Origin: Archangium gephyra
GTDB lineage: Bacteria > Myxococcota > Myxococcia > Myxococcales > Myxococcaceae
Reading direction: 5' to 3'
DNA length: 64,000 nt
NCBI GenBank assembly: GCA_003243425.1
Contig: QFQP01000008.1
Coordinates: forward strand, 1-64,000
Shown: positions 49,992 to 58,299 of the stretch, piece by piece
Numbering within the stretch: the stretch's first letter is position 1
Layout: each line of letters begins with the position of its first letter
Program-made: the position numbers and the translations under genes
The notes under the pieces: generated by a model
The model's database searches: none
Seen by the model: only the letters and a program-made list of their open reading frames with translations
What the model was told of the DNA's origin: nothing

Positions 49992-50704
49992 TTCTTCTCG
50001 AACTTCACGACCTCGACCGGCGCAGGGCGCTTGGCGAGCCCACCGTGACCACCTTCACCGATGCGCGTGTGCGCTTCCTTGTGCTGGTGGTCCGGCATCT
50101 CCGAGTTGCCGCGCTTGTACCAGGGGTCAGACGGGTGGCTGACGGCCGGGCCCTTGAGCAGCTTGGGGATGTCGTACACGAAGTCCTGGCGGTGGTACTC
50201 GCTGGGCGTGTGCACGTAGGTGTCCATGCGAATGGCGTCCTTCGGGCACGCGTCGACGCACAGCCCACACACGATGCAGCGCAGCTCGTCGATGACGAAG
50301 GCCTTCGGGTACTTCTCGATGACGCGCGATTCGGCCGACGCGTCGTCTTCCGAGTACTCGCCCGCTTCGATGTAGATGCACTGCGCGGGGCAGATGGTCG
50401 CGCACATGTAACAGGCGACACACCGCGGCTTGCCGTCGTCACGCGGAACCAGGCGGTGGAGCCCGCGGTAACCCGGCGGGTACTCCATGCGCTCTTCCGG
50501 GTACTGAACGGTGCTGACCAGCGACAGACCCTTGCGGTCGAGCACCTCGGGGTTCGCATCACGCGTTCCCCACAGGTTGCGGAGGAAGTGGCGCGTGGTG
50601 ACCGCGATGCCCTTGAGGATCTCGGGGACGTAGGAACGCTCACGAACGTCCGGGTGGACGAGCTGGGTGTCGTTCTCGTTCTTCTTGATGGAGTGAGAGC
50701 CCAT
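49988..50704 (-). CDS. nuoI: NADH-quinone oxidoreductase subunit I
   Basis: 238 residues. Two 4Fe-4S ferredoxin motifs (clusters N6a/N6b): CVACYMCATICP and CIVCGLCVDACP. It passes electrons toward NuoB. Longer than E. coli NuoI (180) at both ends, with a His/Lys-rich C-terminal tail (MPDHQHKEAH). Eight bases after nuoH, overlapping the AmpG-like gene by 4 bp. Confidence 0.95.
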   Translation of the reverse strand: MGSHSIKKNENDTQLVHPDVRERSYVPEILKGIAVTTRHFLRNLWGTRDANPEVLDRKGLSLVSTVQYPEERMEYPPGYRGLHRLVPRDDGKPRCVACYMCATICPAQCIYIEAGEYSEDDASAESRVIEKYPKAFVIDELRCIVCGLCVDACPKDAIRMDTYVHTPSEYHRQDFVYDIPKLLKGPAVSHPSDPWYKRGNSEMPDHQHKEAHTRIGEGGHGGLAKRPAPVEVVKFEKK

Positions 50705-50712
50705 GGCGTCTT

Positions 50713-52146
50713 TCAGTGCGAGTTCGCGTGCGCGTCGTGGCCGTGATCGTCGTGGCCATGCCCGTGATCGTCGTGACCGTGGCCGTGGCCACCGTGCGCG
50801 TCAGCCGCCGCGCGCTCGTCACGAAGCTGCTTGGGCGGAGTGACTGTGAGGAAGGCGAAGATGCCGAGCACCACGAAGCCGAACAGCGCCAGGTAGCGCA
50901 ACGACGGGTCGAGCAGGATCAACGCGCCCGACACGAAGAGGTTGATGAGGCCCATGGGGAGCAGAATCTGCCAGCCGAGCTTCTGCACCTGGTCGTAGCG
51001 GAAGCGGGGCATCGTCCAGCGGATGACCAGCTGGAGATAGATGAGGAAGATCACCTTGATCCAGAACACGGTGCCGAAGAACGCTCCCTGGAGAATGGGG
51101 TAGTTCTTCATGAGCTCCAGGTTCTGCACCCACTCGTTGCCCACGGGCAGCGACCAGCCGCCGAAGAAGATCGCCGTCAGCACGCCCGAGAGCACCACGA
51201 TCTCGACGAACTCCGAGATCATGAAGAGGCCGAACTGCATGCCCGAGTACTCGAGGAAGTAACCGACGATCTCCGACTCACCTTCGGGAGAGTCGAAGGG
51301 CGCGCGCTTGGTCTCGGCAAAGGCCGCCGCGAAGAAGAGCACGAAGCCCAGCGGCTGCAGGAAGATGCCCCACGAGGGCAGGCCGATGTCGAACGAGCCG
51401 AGGTAGCCCTTCCACAGGTACGCGGCCTGCGACTCAGCCATGCCGCCGGCGCCCGCGAGCCGAACCGTGCCGAACGCGATCATCATGCCGACCAGCGAGA
51501 GGCCGAGCGCCACTTCGTAGCTGATCATCTGCGACGAGGCGCGAACCCCGCCGAGCAGCGCGAACTTGTTGTTCGACGCCCAGCCCGCGAGCGACGTGCC
51601 GTAGACGGCGAGCGAGGCGATCGCGAGCAGGAAGAGCAGGCCGAAGTCGGGGTTGATGGCGACCATCATCACGTCGTTGCCGCCGACGTTCAGCGTCGGG
51701 CCCGCAGGCACCACGGCGAAGAGCGCGAACACCGGCGCGAAGGCCAGCATGGGCGCGATGTTGAAGAGGAAGCTGTTGGCCTTGGTGGGGCGGAAGGCTT
51801 CCTTGGTCAGCAGCTTGAGCACGTCGGTGATGATGTGCGGAATGCCGCCCAGCGCCCGGTTCTTGAGCCCGGGGATGATCGACAGGCGCGCGCGGTTGGG
51901 GCCGACGCGGTCCTGCATGTAGGCCGACCACTTGCGCTCTGCGAGCGTGAGCAGCGTGGCGATGACCATCACCACCACCAGCATCAAAACGAGGATGTTG
52001 GTGATGTGCGAGAGGCCGGGAATGCCCAGGTGCTTGCGACCGAGGTCTTCGACCAGACCACCGACCGCGTAGGCCGCGGCCATGATGCCGAAGAGCGACC
52101 CGACGATGGTGCCGATCGCGAGGAGAATTTGACCGATTCGAGCCAT
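50713..52146 (-). CDS. nuoH: NADH-quinone oxidoreductase subunit H, with His-rich tail
   Basis: 477 residues versus about 325 for E. coli. Eight or more membrane helices; quinone-site features such as ERKWSAYMQDRVGPNR and RAPFDSPEGESEIVGYFLEYSGMQFGLF are intact. The extra length is an N-terminal helix, an insert near 190-280, and a C-terminal tail from about residue 448 with HGGHGHGHDDHGHGHDDHGH, which should bind divalent metal. Third-last gene of the nuo block. Confidence 0.94.
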   Translation of the reverse strand: MARIGQILLAIGTIVGSLFGIMAAAYAVGGLVEDLGRKHLGIPGLSHITNILVLMLVVVMVIATLLTLAERKWSAYMQDRVGPNRARLSIIPGLKNRALGGIPHIITDVLKLLTKEAFRPTKANSFLFNIAPMLAFAPVFALFAVVPAGPTLNVGGNDVMMVAINPDFGLLFLLAIASLAVYGTSLAGWASNNKFALLGGVRASSQMISYEVALGLSLVGMMIAFGTVRLAGAGGMAESQAAYLWKGYLGSFDIGLPSWGIFLQPLGFVLFFAAAFAETKRAPFDSPEGESEIVGYFLEYSGMQFGLFMISEFVEIVVLSGVLTAIFFGGWSLPVGNEWVQNLELMKNYPILQGAFFGTVFWIKVIFLIYLQLVIRWTMPRFRYDQVQKLGWQILLPMGLINLFVSGALILLDPSLRYLALFGFVVLGIFAFLTVTPPKQLRDERAAADAHGGHGHGHDDHGHGHDDHGHDAHANSH

Positions 52147-52149
52147 GAC

Positions 52150-53898
52150 TCAGGTGCCCTGCGGAAGAGAGAGACCGCGGATGTTGGGAACGCCCTGTTC
52201 ACGCCAGCCGGGCGGGCGACCGTCGGCGCCGGTGGGCAGGGTGCCGATGCCAGGGCGCTTCTGGTTGATGGGGGCCTGCTTGTCCCACTCGAACGACGCG
52301 AGCTCGGGCACGCTGGGCGACAGCTGCTTCCACACTTCACGTGACGACGCGGCGCGCAGCTCGGAACCGAAGGCCTTCGCCAGCTCGACGGCCCACTTCC
52401 AGTGCGGCTGGGATTCGCCCTTGGGCGGGAACGCGCGGCGGAAGCGCTGGGTGATGCCTTCGATCTGCGTGAACGAGCCTTCGTCTTCGATGTGCGTCGA
52501 CGCGGCGAGCACCACGTCGGCGGCCTCGGTGACCTTCGACTCGTTGGTCGCGGTGAGCACGAAGGCCTGAAGCCCGGCGATGCGCGCCACGAAGGCCTCT
52601 TCGGCTTCCGGCACTTCGTGGCCGATGGCGAACGCGGCCTTGAACGTCTTGCCGATGCCGCTGGTGAAGTCGGCGAACGACTTCGCCTCGAGCCCGAAGG
52701 CCTTCGCGATGTTCAGCAGGCCCTTGCGGTTCGGGTTCTTGTCGGCGGTGCGCAGGAAGTCGTCGGCGATGCCGTCGGGCCGACCCGAGACGAACACCGT
52801 CTTGACCTTGAGCACGTCGCGCGCGAACGCGAAGCCCGCGAGCAGGTCTTCGTTGGAAGCCACCGGCGAGGCGACGAAGGCCAGCTTGCCCTCGTGCTGC
52901 TTGAGCAGGTCGACGGCCGCGGCGAGCGCCGCTTCGTGACCGACTTCCTTCTTGTCGGTGCGACCCACGAGGCTCCGCAGCACGCGGTGCTTGTTGATCG
53001 TCTTGTACATGAGGCGGCCGGTGTCGCTCATCCAGCTCTTGTTGATGGCCTCGTTCTCACGCGGGCGGTAGCGGTAGACGTCCTGGCCCATGAAGTCTGC
53101 GTAGATGTTGCAGCCCTTCGAGCAGCCGGTGCAGATGCTGGGCGTCGCCGACAGGAACCACGCACGCGCGCGGAAACGGAAGTCGGTGTTGAGCAGCGCG
53201 CCGACCGGGCAGATGTCGACGATGTTGCCGGAGTACTCGCTCTCGAGCTTGCCGTACGCGGGCGACACGTCGACCACTTCGTGCGAGCCGCGGCCGAACA
53301 CGCCGAGCTGCGGCGCCTTGGCCACTTCGTCCATGAAGCGCACACAGCGGGTGCACATCACGCAGCGCTCCTGATCGATGACGATCAGGTCGCTCAACTT
53401 CTTGCGCTTGTTCTTGAGGATCTTGCCGCCTTCGAGGCGCGAGGCCTTGAAGTCGTACTTCATGTAGTAGTCCTGCAGCTTGCACTCACCGGCCTGGTCG
53501 CAGATCGAGCAGTCGACCGGGTGGTTGAGCAGCAGGAACTCCATCACCATCTTCTGCTGAGCGCGCACCTTCTCGGTGTTGGTCTTGATGACCGCGCCTT
53601 CGCTGATGGCCGTCTGGCACGCCGGCACCAGCTTGCCCGGGGGCGCCGCCGACGACTCGACCATGCACATGCGGCAGTTGGCCGCGATCGAGAGGCGCGG
53701 GTGGTAGCAGTAGTACGGAATCTCGGAGCCGACGGTCTTCGCGGCTTCGATCATGTTGGTGCCGGGCTTGGCGACGACCTCCTTGCCGTCGATGACCAGG
53801 GTGACCATGCCCGGGTTCTTCGGCGGCGGCGGGCCCGGAGGACCAGCCGGCGGCGGAGCAGGGGGCTTCGGGGCTTCGGCCTTCTTCTCGTCGCTCAC
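52150..53898 (-). CDS. nuoG: NADH-quinone oxidoreductase subunit G, N7 site incomplete
   Basis: 582 residues versus about 900 in E. coli, with a Pro/Ala-rich N-terminal leader. N1b site (C64, C75, C78, C94), N5 (H126, C130, C133, C139) and N4 (C179, C182, C185, C230) are complete. For N7, C256, C259 and C263 are present but position 291 is Ser (codon AGC, 53026-53028) where Thermus Nqo3 has Cys291. The molybdopterin-like C-terminal domain is shortened. Overlaps nuoD by 4 bp. Confidence 0.93.
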   Translation of the reverse strand: MSDEKKAEAPKPPAPPPAGPPGPPPPKNPGMVTLVIDGKEVVAKPGTNMIEAAKTVGSEIPYYCYHPRLSIAANCRMCMVESSAAPPGKLVPACQTAISEGAVIKTNTEKVRAQQKMVMEFLLLNHPVDCSICDQAGECKLQDYYMKYDFKASRLEGGKILKNKRKKLSDLIVIDQERCVMCTRCVRFMDEVAKAPQLGVFGRGSHEVVDVSPAYGKLESEYSGNIVDICPVGALLNTDFRFRARAWFLSATPSICTGCSKGCNIYADFMGQDVYRYRPRENEAINKSWMSDTGRLMYKTINKHRVLRSLVGRTDKKEVGHEAALAAAVDLLKQHEGKLAFVASPVASNEDLLAGFAFARDVLKVKTVFVSGRPDGIADDFLRTADKNPNRKGLLNIAKAFGLEAKSFADFTSGIGKTFKAAFAIGHEVPEAEEAFVARIAGLQAFVLTATNESKVTEAADVVLAASTHIEDEGSFTQIEGITQRFRRAFPPKGESQPHWKWAVELAKAFGSELRAASSREVWKQLSPSVPELASFEWDKQAPINQKRPGIGTLPTGADGRPPGWREQGVPNIRGLSLPQGT

Positions 53899-55124
53899 TG
53901 TTCGACCTCTCCGCCGATCATGTTGATGGTGTCGAAGGTGGGAATCAGGTCAGGCAGCATCTTGCCCTCACACATGTGACCGAGGCCGGCGAGGATCTGG
54001 TAGCCGGGCGCGCGGACGTGGATCTTGTACGGGCGGCCGCTGCCATCGCTGCGCAGGTACCAGCCCAGCTCGCCGTTCGCCGACTCGGTGCAGCTGTACA
54101 CCTCGCCTGCGGGCACCGGCACGCCTTCCATCACCAGCTTGAAGTGCGCGATCACGCCTTCGATGGAGTTGTAGACCTTCTCTTTCGGCGGCAGCGCGAT
54201 GCGCCAGTCGTCGATCATCACCGGACCTTCGGGCATCTCGGCGAGGCACTGGCGGATCATCTTGATCGACTCGCGCATCTCGAGCACGCGCATGTAGTAG
54301 CGATCGAAGTTGTCGCCGTTGTGGCCGACGGCCACCTTCCAATCGAGCTTGTCGTAGACCCAGTACGGCCTGGCCTTGCGCACGTCGTAGTCGACGCCGC
54401 AGGCGCGCAGGCAGGGGCCGGTGAAGCCGAACTCCATCGCCGCTTCTTTGGTGATGATGCCGGTGCCCTTGGTGCGGTCCGTGAAGATGCGGTTGCGCGA
54501 GAGCAGCGCGTCGACTTCAGCCGACAGCTCTTCGATCTTGATCAGCGAGCGCAGCACCTTGTCGGCCCAGCCCGCGGGCAGGTCGCGGTTCACGCCGCCG
54601 ATGCGGCCGTAGCTGGTGGTCAAACGCGCGCCGGTCAGCTCGGTCACGCGGTCGGTGACGAGGTCGCGCGCTTCGATGGCGTAGAGGAACGCGCCGAAGC
54701 CACCGAGCTCGAGCGAGAGCGCGCCGGCCGTCGTCAGGTGACTGGCGATGCGGTGCAGCTCGGCGCCGATCACGCGGATGTACTTGGCGCGCTCGGGGAT
54801 ATCGATGCCCATCAACTGCTCGACCGCCGTGAGGTAGCCGAAGTTGTTGTGCATCGCGGCGACGTAGTCGAGGCGGTCCGTGTACGGGAGCACCTGCGTC
54901 CACGTCACGTTCTCGCAGCTCTTCTGGAAACCGCGGTGGAGAAAGCCCACCTCGGTGTCCATCTTCACGATGGTCTCGCCATCGAGCTCGATGCGCAGGC
55001 GCACGGTGCCGTGCGTCGCGGGGTGCGAGGGCCCGAGGTTGACCACCATGTTGCGGGTCTGCAGATGCGCTTCGAGCTCGTCGTCACTCGGAGTCGGATC
55101 GTATTCGTCACCGGCTGCGGCCAT
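53895..55124 (-). CDS. nuoD: NADH-quinone oxidoreductase subunit D
   Basis: 409 residues, full length. NLGPSHPATHGTVRLRIELDGE, EVGFLHRGFQK, GAELHRIASHL, FGFTGPCLRACG and DPVMGEIDR-type end (here LPDLIPTFDTINMIGGEVEQ) are characteristic of the NuoD/Nqo4 quinone-cavity subunit, derived from the NiFe hydrogenase large subunit. Separate from NuoC, not fused as in E. coli. 33-bp gap after nuoC. Confidence 0.96.
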   Translation of the reverse strand: MAAAGDEYDPTPSDDELEAHLQTRNMVVNLGPSHPATHGTVRLRIELDGETIVKMDTEVGFLHRGFQKSCENVTWTQVLPYTDRLDYVAAMHNNFGYLTAVEQLMGIDIPERAKYIRVIGAELHRIASHLTTAGALSLELGGFGAFLYAIEARDLVTDRVTELTGARLTTSYGRIGGVNRDLPAGWADKVLRSLIKIEELSAEVDALLSRNRIFTDRTKGTGIITKEAAMEFGFTGPCLRACGVDYDVRKARPYWVYDKLDWKVAVGHNGDNFDRYYMRVLEMRESIKMIRQCLAEMPEGPVMIDDWRIALPPKEKVYNSIEGVIAHFKLVMEGVPVPAGEVYSCTESANGELGWYLRSDGSGRPYKIHVRAPGYQILAGLGHMCEGKMLPDLIPTFDTINMIGGEVEQ

Positions 55125-55157
55125 GTGCGTACTCCTGAAAGGTCCGAAAGAAGTTGA

Positions 55158-55688
55158 TCAGTCCTGCACGCCGTTGGTGCCGGGACCGCGGAAGATGTCC
55201 TTGATGGGACGCTCGGGGATGAGGTTCTGGCGGCCGCGCAACGGGTAGTCCTTTCGCAGCGGGTGACCCACGAACTCCTCGTACATGAGGATGCGCTTGT
55301 TCTTCCCGCCGGCGAAAGCCACGCCGTAGAAGTCCCACACGAAGCGCTCGCCCCACTCGGCGCCCAGGTACACCTTCATGATGCTGGGAATGTCTTCGCC
55401 CTCGTTCACGCGCACCTTGAGCCGCGTGAGCTCGTTCCGCTCGACGGAACGGAGGAAGTACAGCACCTCGAAGCGCGGGTCCTGCTCCGGGCCCTCGAGG
55501 TGGAGGCGATCGACCGCGTCCATCGAGATGAAGAGATTGAAGCCCAGCTTCTCCTTGAGCAGCTTCGTCACCTCGACGATGTGCTCGCGGGCCACGACGC
55601 CCCACGGCTCACCGGTGCGATCGACGTAGCGTTCAACGAAAGCCTGCGGGATCTGCGCCTGGATCTGGTCGAGCGCGAAAGTGCTCAA
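55158..55688 (-). CDS. nuoC: NADH-quinone oxidoreductase subunit C
   Basis: 176 residues from TTG 55688, a rare start; AGGGAC upstream is its only ribosome-site candidate, and ATG alternatives inside would cut the fold. LLKEKLGFNLFISMDAVDRL and LVYRMYGVEFADHPNLRRILMYEEFVGHPLRKDYPL-like sequence (here FYGVAFAGGKNKRILMYEEFVGHPLRKDYP) identify the subunit. First gene of the operon; nuoA and nuoB do not precede it. Confidence 0.93.
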   Translation of the reverse strand: MSTFALDQIQAQIPQAFVERYVDRTGEPWGVVAREHIVEVTKLLKEKLGFNLFISMDAVDRLHLEGPEQDPRFEVLYFLRSVERNELTRLKVRVNEGEDIPSIMKVYLGAEWGERFVWDFYGVAFAGGKNKRILMYEEFVGHPLRKDYPLRGRQNLIPERPIKDIFRGPGTNGVQD

Positions 55689-55722
55689 TTTGGGGGTCCC
55701 TGAACGGTGAAAAGGCGCGGTT

Positions 55723-55751
55723 CTCTTAGGAAGTGCCCCCAACCGAGTCAA
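55723..55751 (-). promoter_or_regulatory. Candidate sigma-70 promoter of the nuo operon
   Basis: On the minus strand TTGACT is separated by exactly 17 bp from TAAGAG, upstream of nuoC. The -35 matches five of six consensus positions, the -10 three of six. The gap to the nuoC start is 34 bp. Confidence 0.4.
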
Positions 55752-55853
55752 CGTGTTTTCCCAAGGGGTTTGACCACTTAGCGCGCAAGAACTGCGCGTC
55801 ATGGCTGGGCGAACCACCGAGATTCGCTTGGGCGCTAGGTTCTCGCGTCACCG

Positions 55854-56684
55854 ATGGCGACCGACGAAGACGAGCTGTGGTCGCGGGTGTACGCTAGGCC
55901 GGGCGATCTCGAGGTGCGCGCCGTGCTCGCCGACGCGTTGAGTGAGCGGGGCGACCCGCGTGGCCCGTTCATCGCGCGGCAACTGGCGGGAGATCGCAGC
56001 GCGCCAGCACCCGACGTCGCGCGAGCCGTGCTCGGTGACATCGCGCCGGCGCTGCGCGTGGCGTCGGTGGAGTTCGAGAACGGCTTCCCGGTGGCGGGCG
56101 TGATGAACGCGGTGACGCCGTCGGCGACCTTCACCCGGCCCGAGTGGGCGACGTTTCGATCGCTCCGTGGGCTGCAGGGCTTCGGGCCCGCGCTCACGTC
56201 GCTGCGCCGCGCGACGGACGTCTCGTTCTTCGCGTTGGACGAGTTGATCCGGCATCGGTGGGTGTTGCCGCTCCGCGAGCTGGGCATCAATGGCACCAGC
56301 GCGTCGCAGGTCGCCGAGCTGCCGTGCGAGCTCGAGTCGTTGATCATCGAGCACGCGATCGTCAGCGAAGACTTCGAGCTCGGCTACCTCTTCGAGCCGC
56401 TGCGCGAGGTGCGTTCGTTGACGCGCCTCCGCATCGAGGCGCCCAGCTTCCTCGGCCCTTCAGGCCTCTCGCGCGAGCCGATCGCGCGTTGGCCGAAATG
56501 GAGCGCGGACGTGCCGCCGTCGTTGCGCACGATCGAGTGGCAGCTGCACGCGGGCCTGCTCCGGCTCAGCTCCGTCGAGGCGCGCTTCGACACGCTCACC
56601 CTCGAAGGTGAAGGCAACGAAGCGACGTTGCGGGCCCTGGGAACGCCGGCCAGACACTTCGTCGTCGAGCCGCGCGCTCAGTGA
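55854..56684 (+). CDS. TIGR02996 repeat-companion domain protein
   Basis: 276 residues. The N-terminal 45 residues (DELWSRVYARPGDLEVRAVLADALSERGDPRGPFIARQL) are the TIGR02996 module, a myxobacterial and planctomycete domain usually found before repeats. The rest shows loose leucine-rich-like units (LRELGINGTSASQVAELPCELESLIIEH, LTRLRIEAPSFLG). Function unknown. It overlaps the convergent fhs end by 7 bp. Confidence 0.75.
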   Translation: MATDEDELWSRVYARPGDLEVRAVLADALSERGDPRGPFIARQLAGDRSAPAPDVARAVLGDIAPALRVASVEFENGFPVAGVMNAVTPSATFTRPEWATFRSLRGLQGFGPALTSLRRATDVSFFALDELIRHRWVLPLRELGINGTSASQVAELPCELESLIIEHAIVSEDFELGYLFEPLREVRSLTRLRIEAPSFLGPSGLSREPIARWPKWSADVPPSLRTIEWQLHAGLLRLSSVEARFDTLTLEGEGNEATLRALGTPARHFVVEPRAQ

Positions 56685-58285
56685 ACGCCGACCACCTCAC
56701 CTGACTCGGTGAGGTCGAGGCCGTAGGCGGCCGGCACCTTCGGCAGGCCGGGCATCGTCAGGATCTCTCCGGTGAGCGCGAGCAGGAACCCGGCTCCCGC
56801 AGACACGCGCACGTTGCGAATGGTGATGACGAAGTTGTTCGGCGCACCTTGCCTCGTCGGGTCGTCGGACAACGACAGATGCGTCTTTGCCATGCACACC
56901 GGCAGGTCGCCGAGCCCCCACGAACGCAGCCGCGCGAGGTCGTGCTGGGCGTCGGAGCTCAGCTCCGCGTGGAGCGCGCCGTAGATCTTCTGCGCGATGG
57001 CGGTGACCTTGTGTTCGAAGGTGTCGGCGAGCGCGTAGGTGAAGGTCGGCGGCGTGCGCGGCTGCTGCAGCACTTCTTCGACGACCGCCGCCAGCTTCTC
57101 GCTGCCGCTGCCACCTTCGAGGAAGCCCGCGTTGCGCGCGATGCGCACGTTCTCGGCGGCCGCGAGCTTCTCGACGAGCGCGAGCTCTTCTTCGGTGTCG
57201 CTGGCGAACACGTTCATCGCCAGCACCGGCTCGAGACCGAAGCTGCGGATCGACGCGATGTGACGGCGAACGTTGGCGAAGCCCTTCTCGATCGACTCGA
57301 GGCCCGGCTGATCGCCACCGTGAAAACGCATGGCGCGCGCGGTGACGACGAGCACCACCGCCGACGGCCACAGGCCCGACATGCGGCACTTCAGATCGAG
57401 GAACTTCTCGCCGCCGAGATCGAACGCGAAGCCGGCTTCGGTGACGACCACGTCAGCCAGCGACAACGCCGCGCGCGTCGCCATCACCGAGTTGCAGCCG
57501 TGCGCGATGTTGGCGAACGGCCCGCCGTGCACCAGCGCAGGCACCCCTTCGGTGGTCTGCGCGAGGTTGGGGAGCAGCGCGTCTCCGAGCAGCGCCGACA
57601 TCGCGCCCACGGCGTTCAGGTCGCCCGCGGTCACCGGCTTGTTGTCCTTGTCGACGCCGACGATCAAGCGCGCAAGGCGGGCCTTGAGGTCCTTCACGCC
57701 GTCCGACAGACACAAGGTGGCCATCACTTCAGACGCCGCCGTGATGTCGAAGCCGTCTTCGCGGGGAACGCCGCTCGAAGGGCCACCCAGCCCGATGACC
57801 GTGTTGCGCAAGAAGCGATCGTTCATGTCGATGCAGCGCTTCCAGGTGACCTGCTTGAATTTGCGCTGATCGAAGTTGATCGCGTTGTCGACCAGCGCGG
57901 CGAGCAGGTTGTTGGCCGCGGTGATGGCGTGCAGATCGCCCGTGCAGTGCAGGTTGATGCGCGCCGACGGCTCGAGGCTCGCCTTGCCGCCGCCGGTGCC
58001 GCCACCCTTCGCGCCGAACACCGGCCCCAGCGACGGTTCACGCAGCGCCGCGATGGTCTTCACGCCACGACGCGCGAGGCCCTGCACGAGGCCGATGGAC
58101 GTGGTGGTCTTTCCTTCGCCGTACTTGGTGGGCGTCATCGCGCTCACCAGCACCAGCTTTCCCTTCGCGCCCCCGTCGCGCAGCCGGTTCACCGTGGCCC
58201 ACGACAACTTCGCCAGCGGGCCGTACGGCAGCAGATCGTCAGCAGTGAGACCGACCTTCTTCGCGACATCGACGATGGGGAGCAT
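56678..58285 (-). CDS. fhs: Formate-tetrahydrofolate ligase
   Basis: 535 residues. ATP-dependent formation of 10-formyl-THF. P-loop-type TPTKYGEGKTTTSIGL, REPSLGPVFGAKGGGTGGG and the conserved DINLHCTGD-like INLHCTGDLHAI identify it; HGGPFANIAHGCNS is present. Together with glyA it supplies one-carbon units. 14 bp after the C39-like gene, likely its cotranscribed downstream neighbour. Confidence 0.97.
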   Translation of the reverse strand: MLPIVDVAKKVGLTADDLLPYGPLAKLSWATVNRLRDGGAKGKLVLVSAMTPTKYGEGKTTTSIGLVQGLARRGVKTIAALREPSLGPVFGAKGGGTGGGKASLEPSARINLHCTGDLHAITAANNLLAALVDNAINFDQRKFKQVTWKRCIDMNDRFLRNTVIGLGGPSSGVPREDGFDITAASEVMATLCLSDGVKDLKARLARLIVGVDKDNKPVTAGDLNAVGAMSALLGDALLPNLAQTTEGVPALVHGGPFANIAHGCNSVMATRAALSLADVVVTEAGFAFDLGGEKFLDLKCRMSGLWPSAVVLVVTARAMRFHGGDQPGLESIEKGFANVRRHIASIRSFGLEPVLAMNVFASDTEEELALVEKLAAAENVRIARNAGFLEGGSGSEKLAAVVEEVLQQPRTPPTFTYALADTFEHKVTAIAQKIYGALHAELSSDAQHDLARLRSWGLGDLPVCMAKTHLSLSDDPTRQGAPNNFVITIRNVRVSAGAGFLLALTGEILTMPGLPKVPAAYGLDLTESGEVVGVH

Positions 58286-58299
58286 GGCGCTCCCATAGC

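Noticed and set aside
50713..50830. Repeated CGTGATCGTCGTG-like DNA that looks like a short tandem repeat or CRISPR
   Set aside because: It is the codon pattern of the His/Asp/Gly-rich NuoH tail; no spacers and no regular unit.
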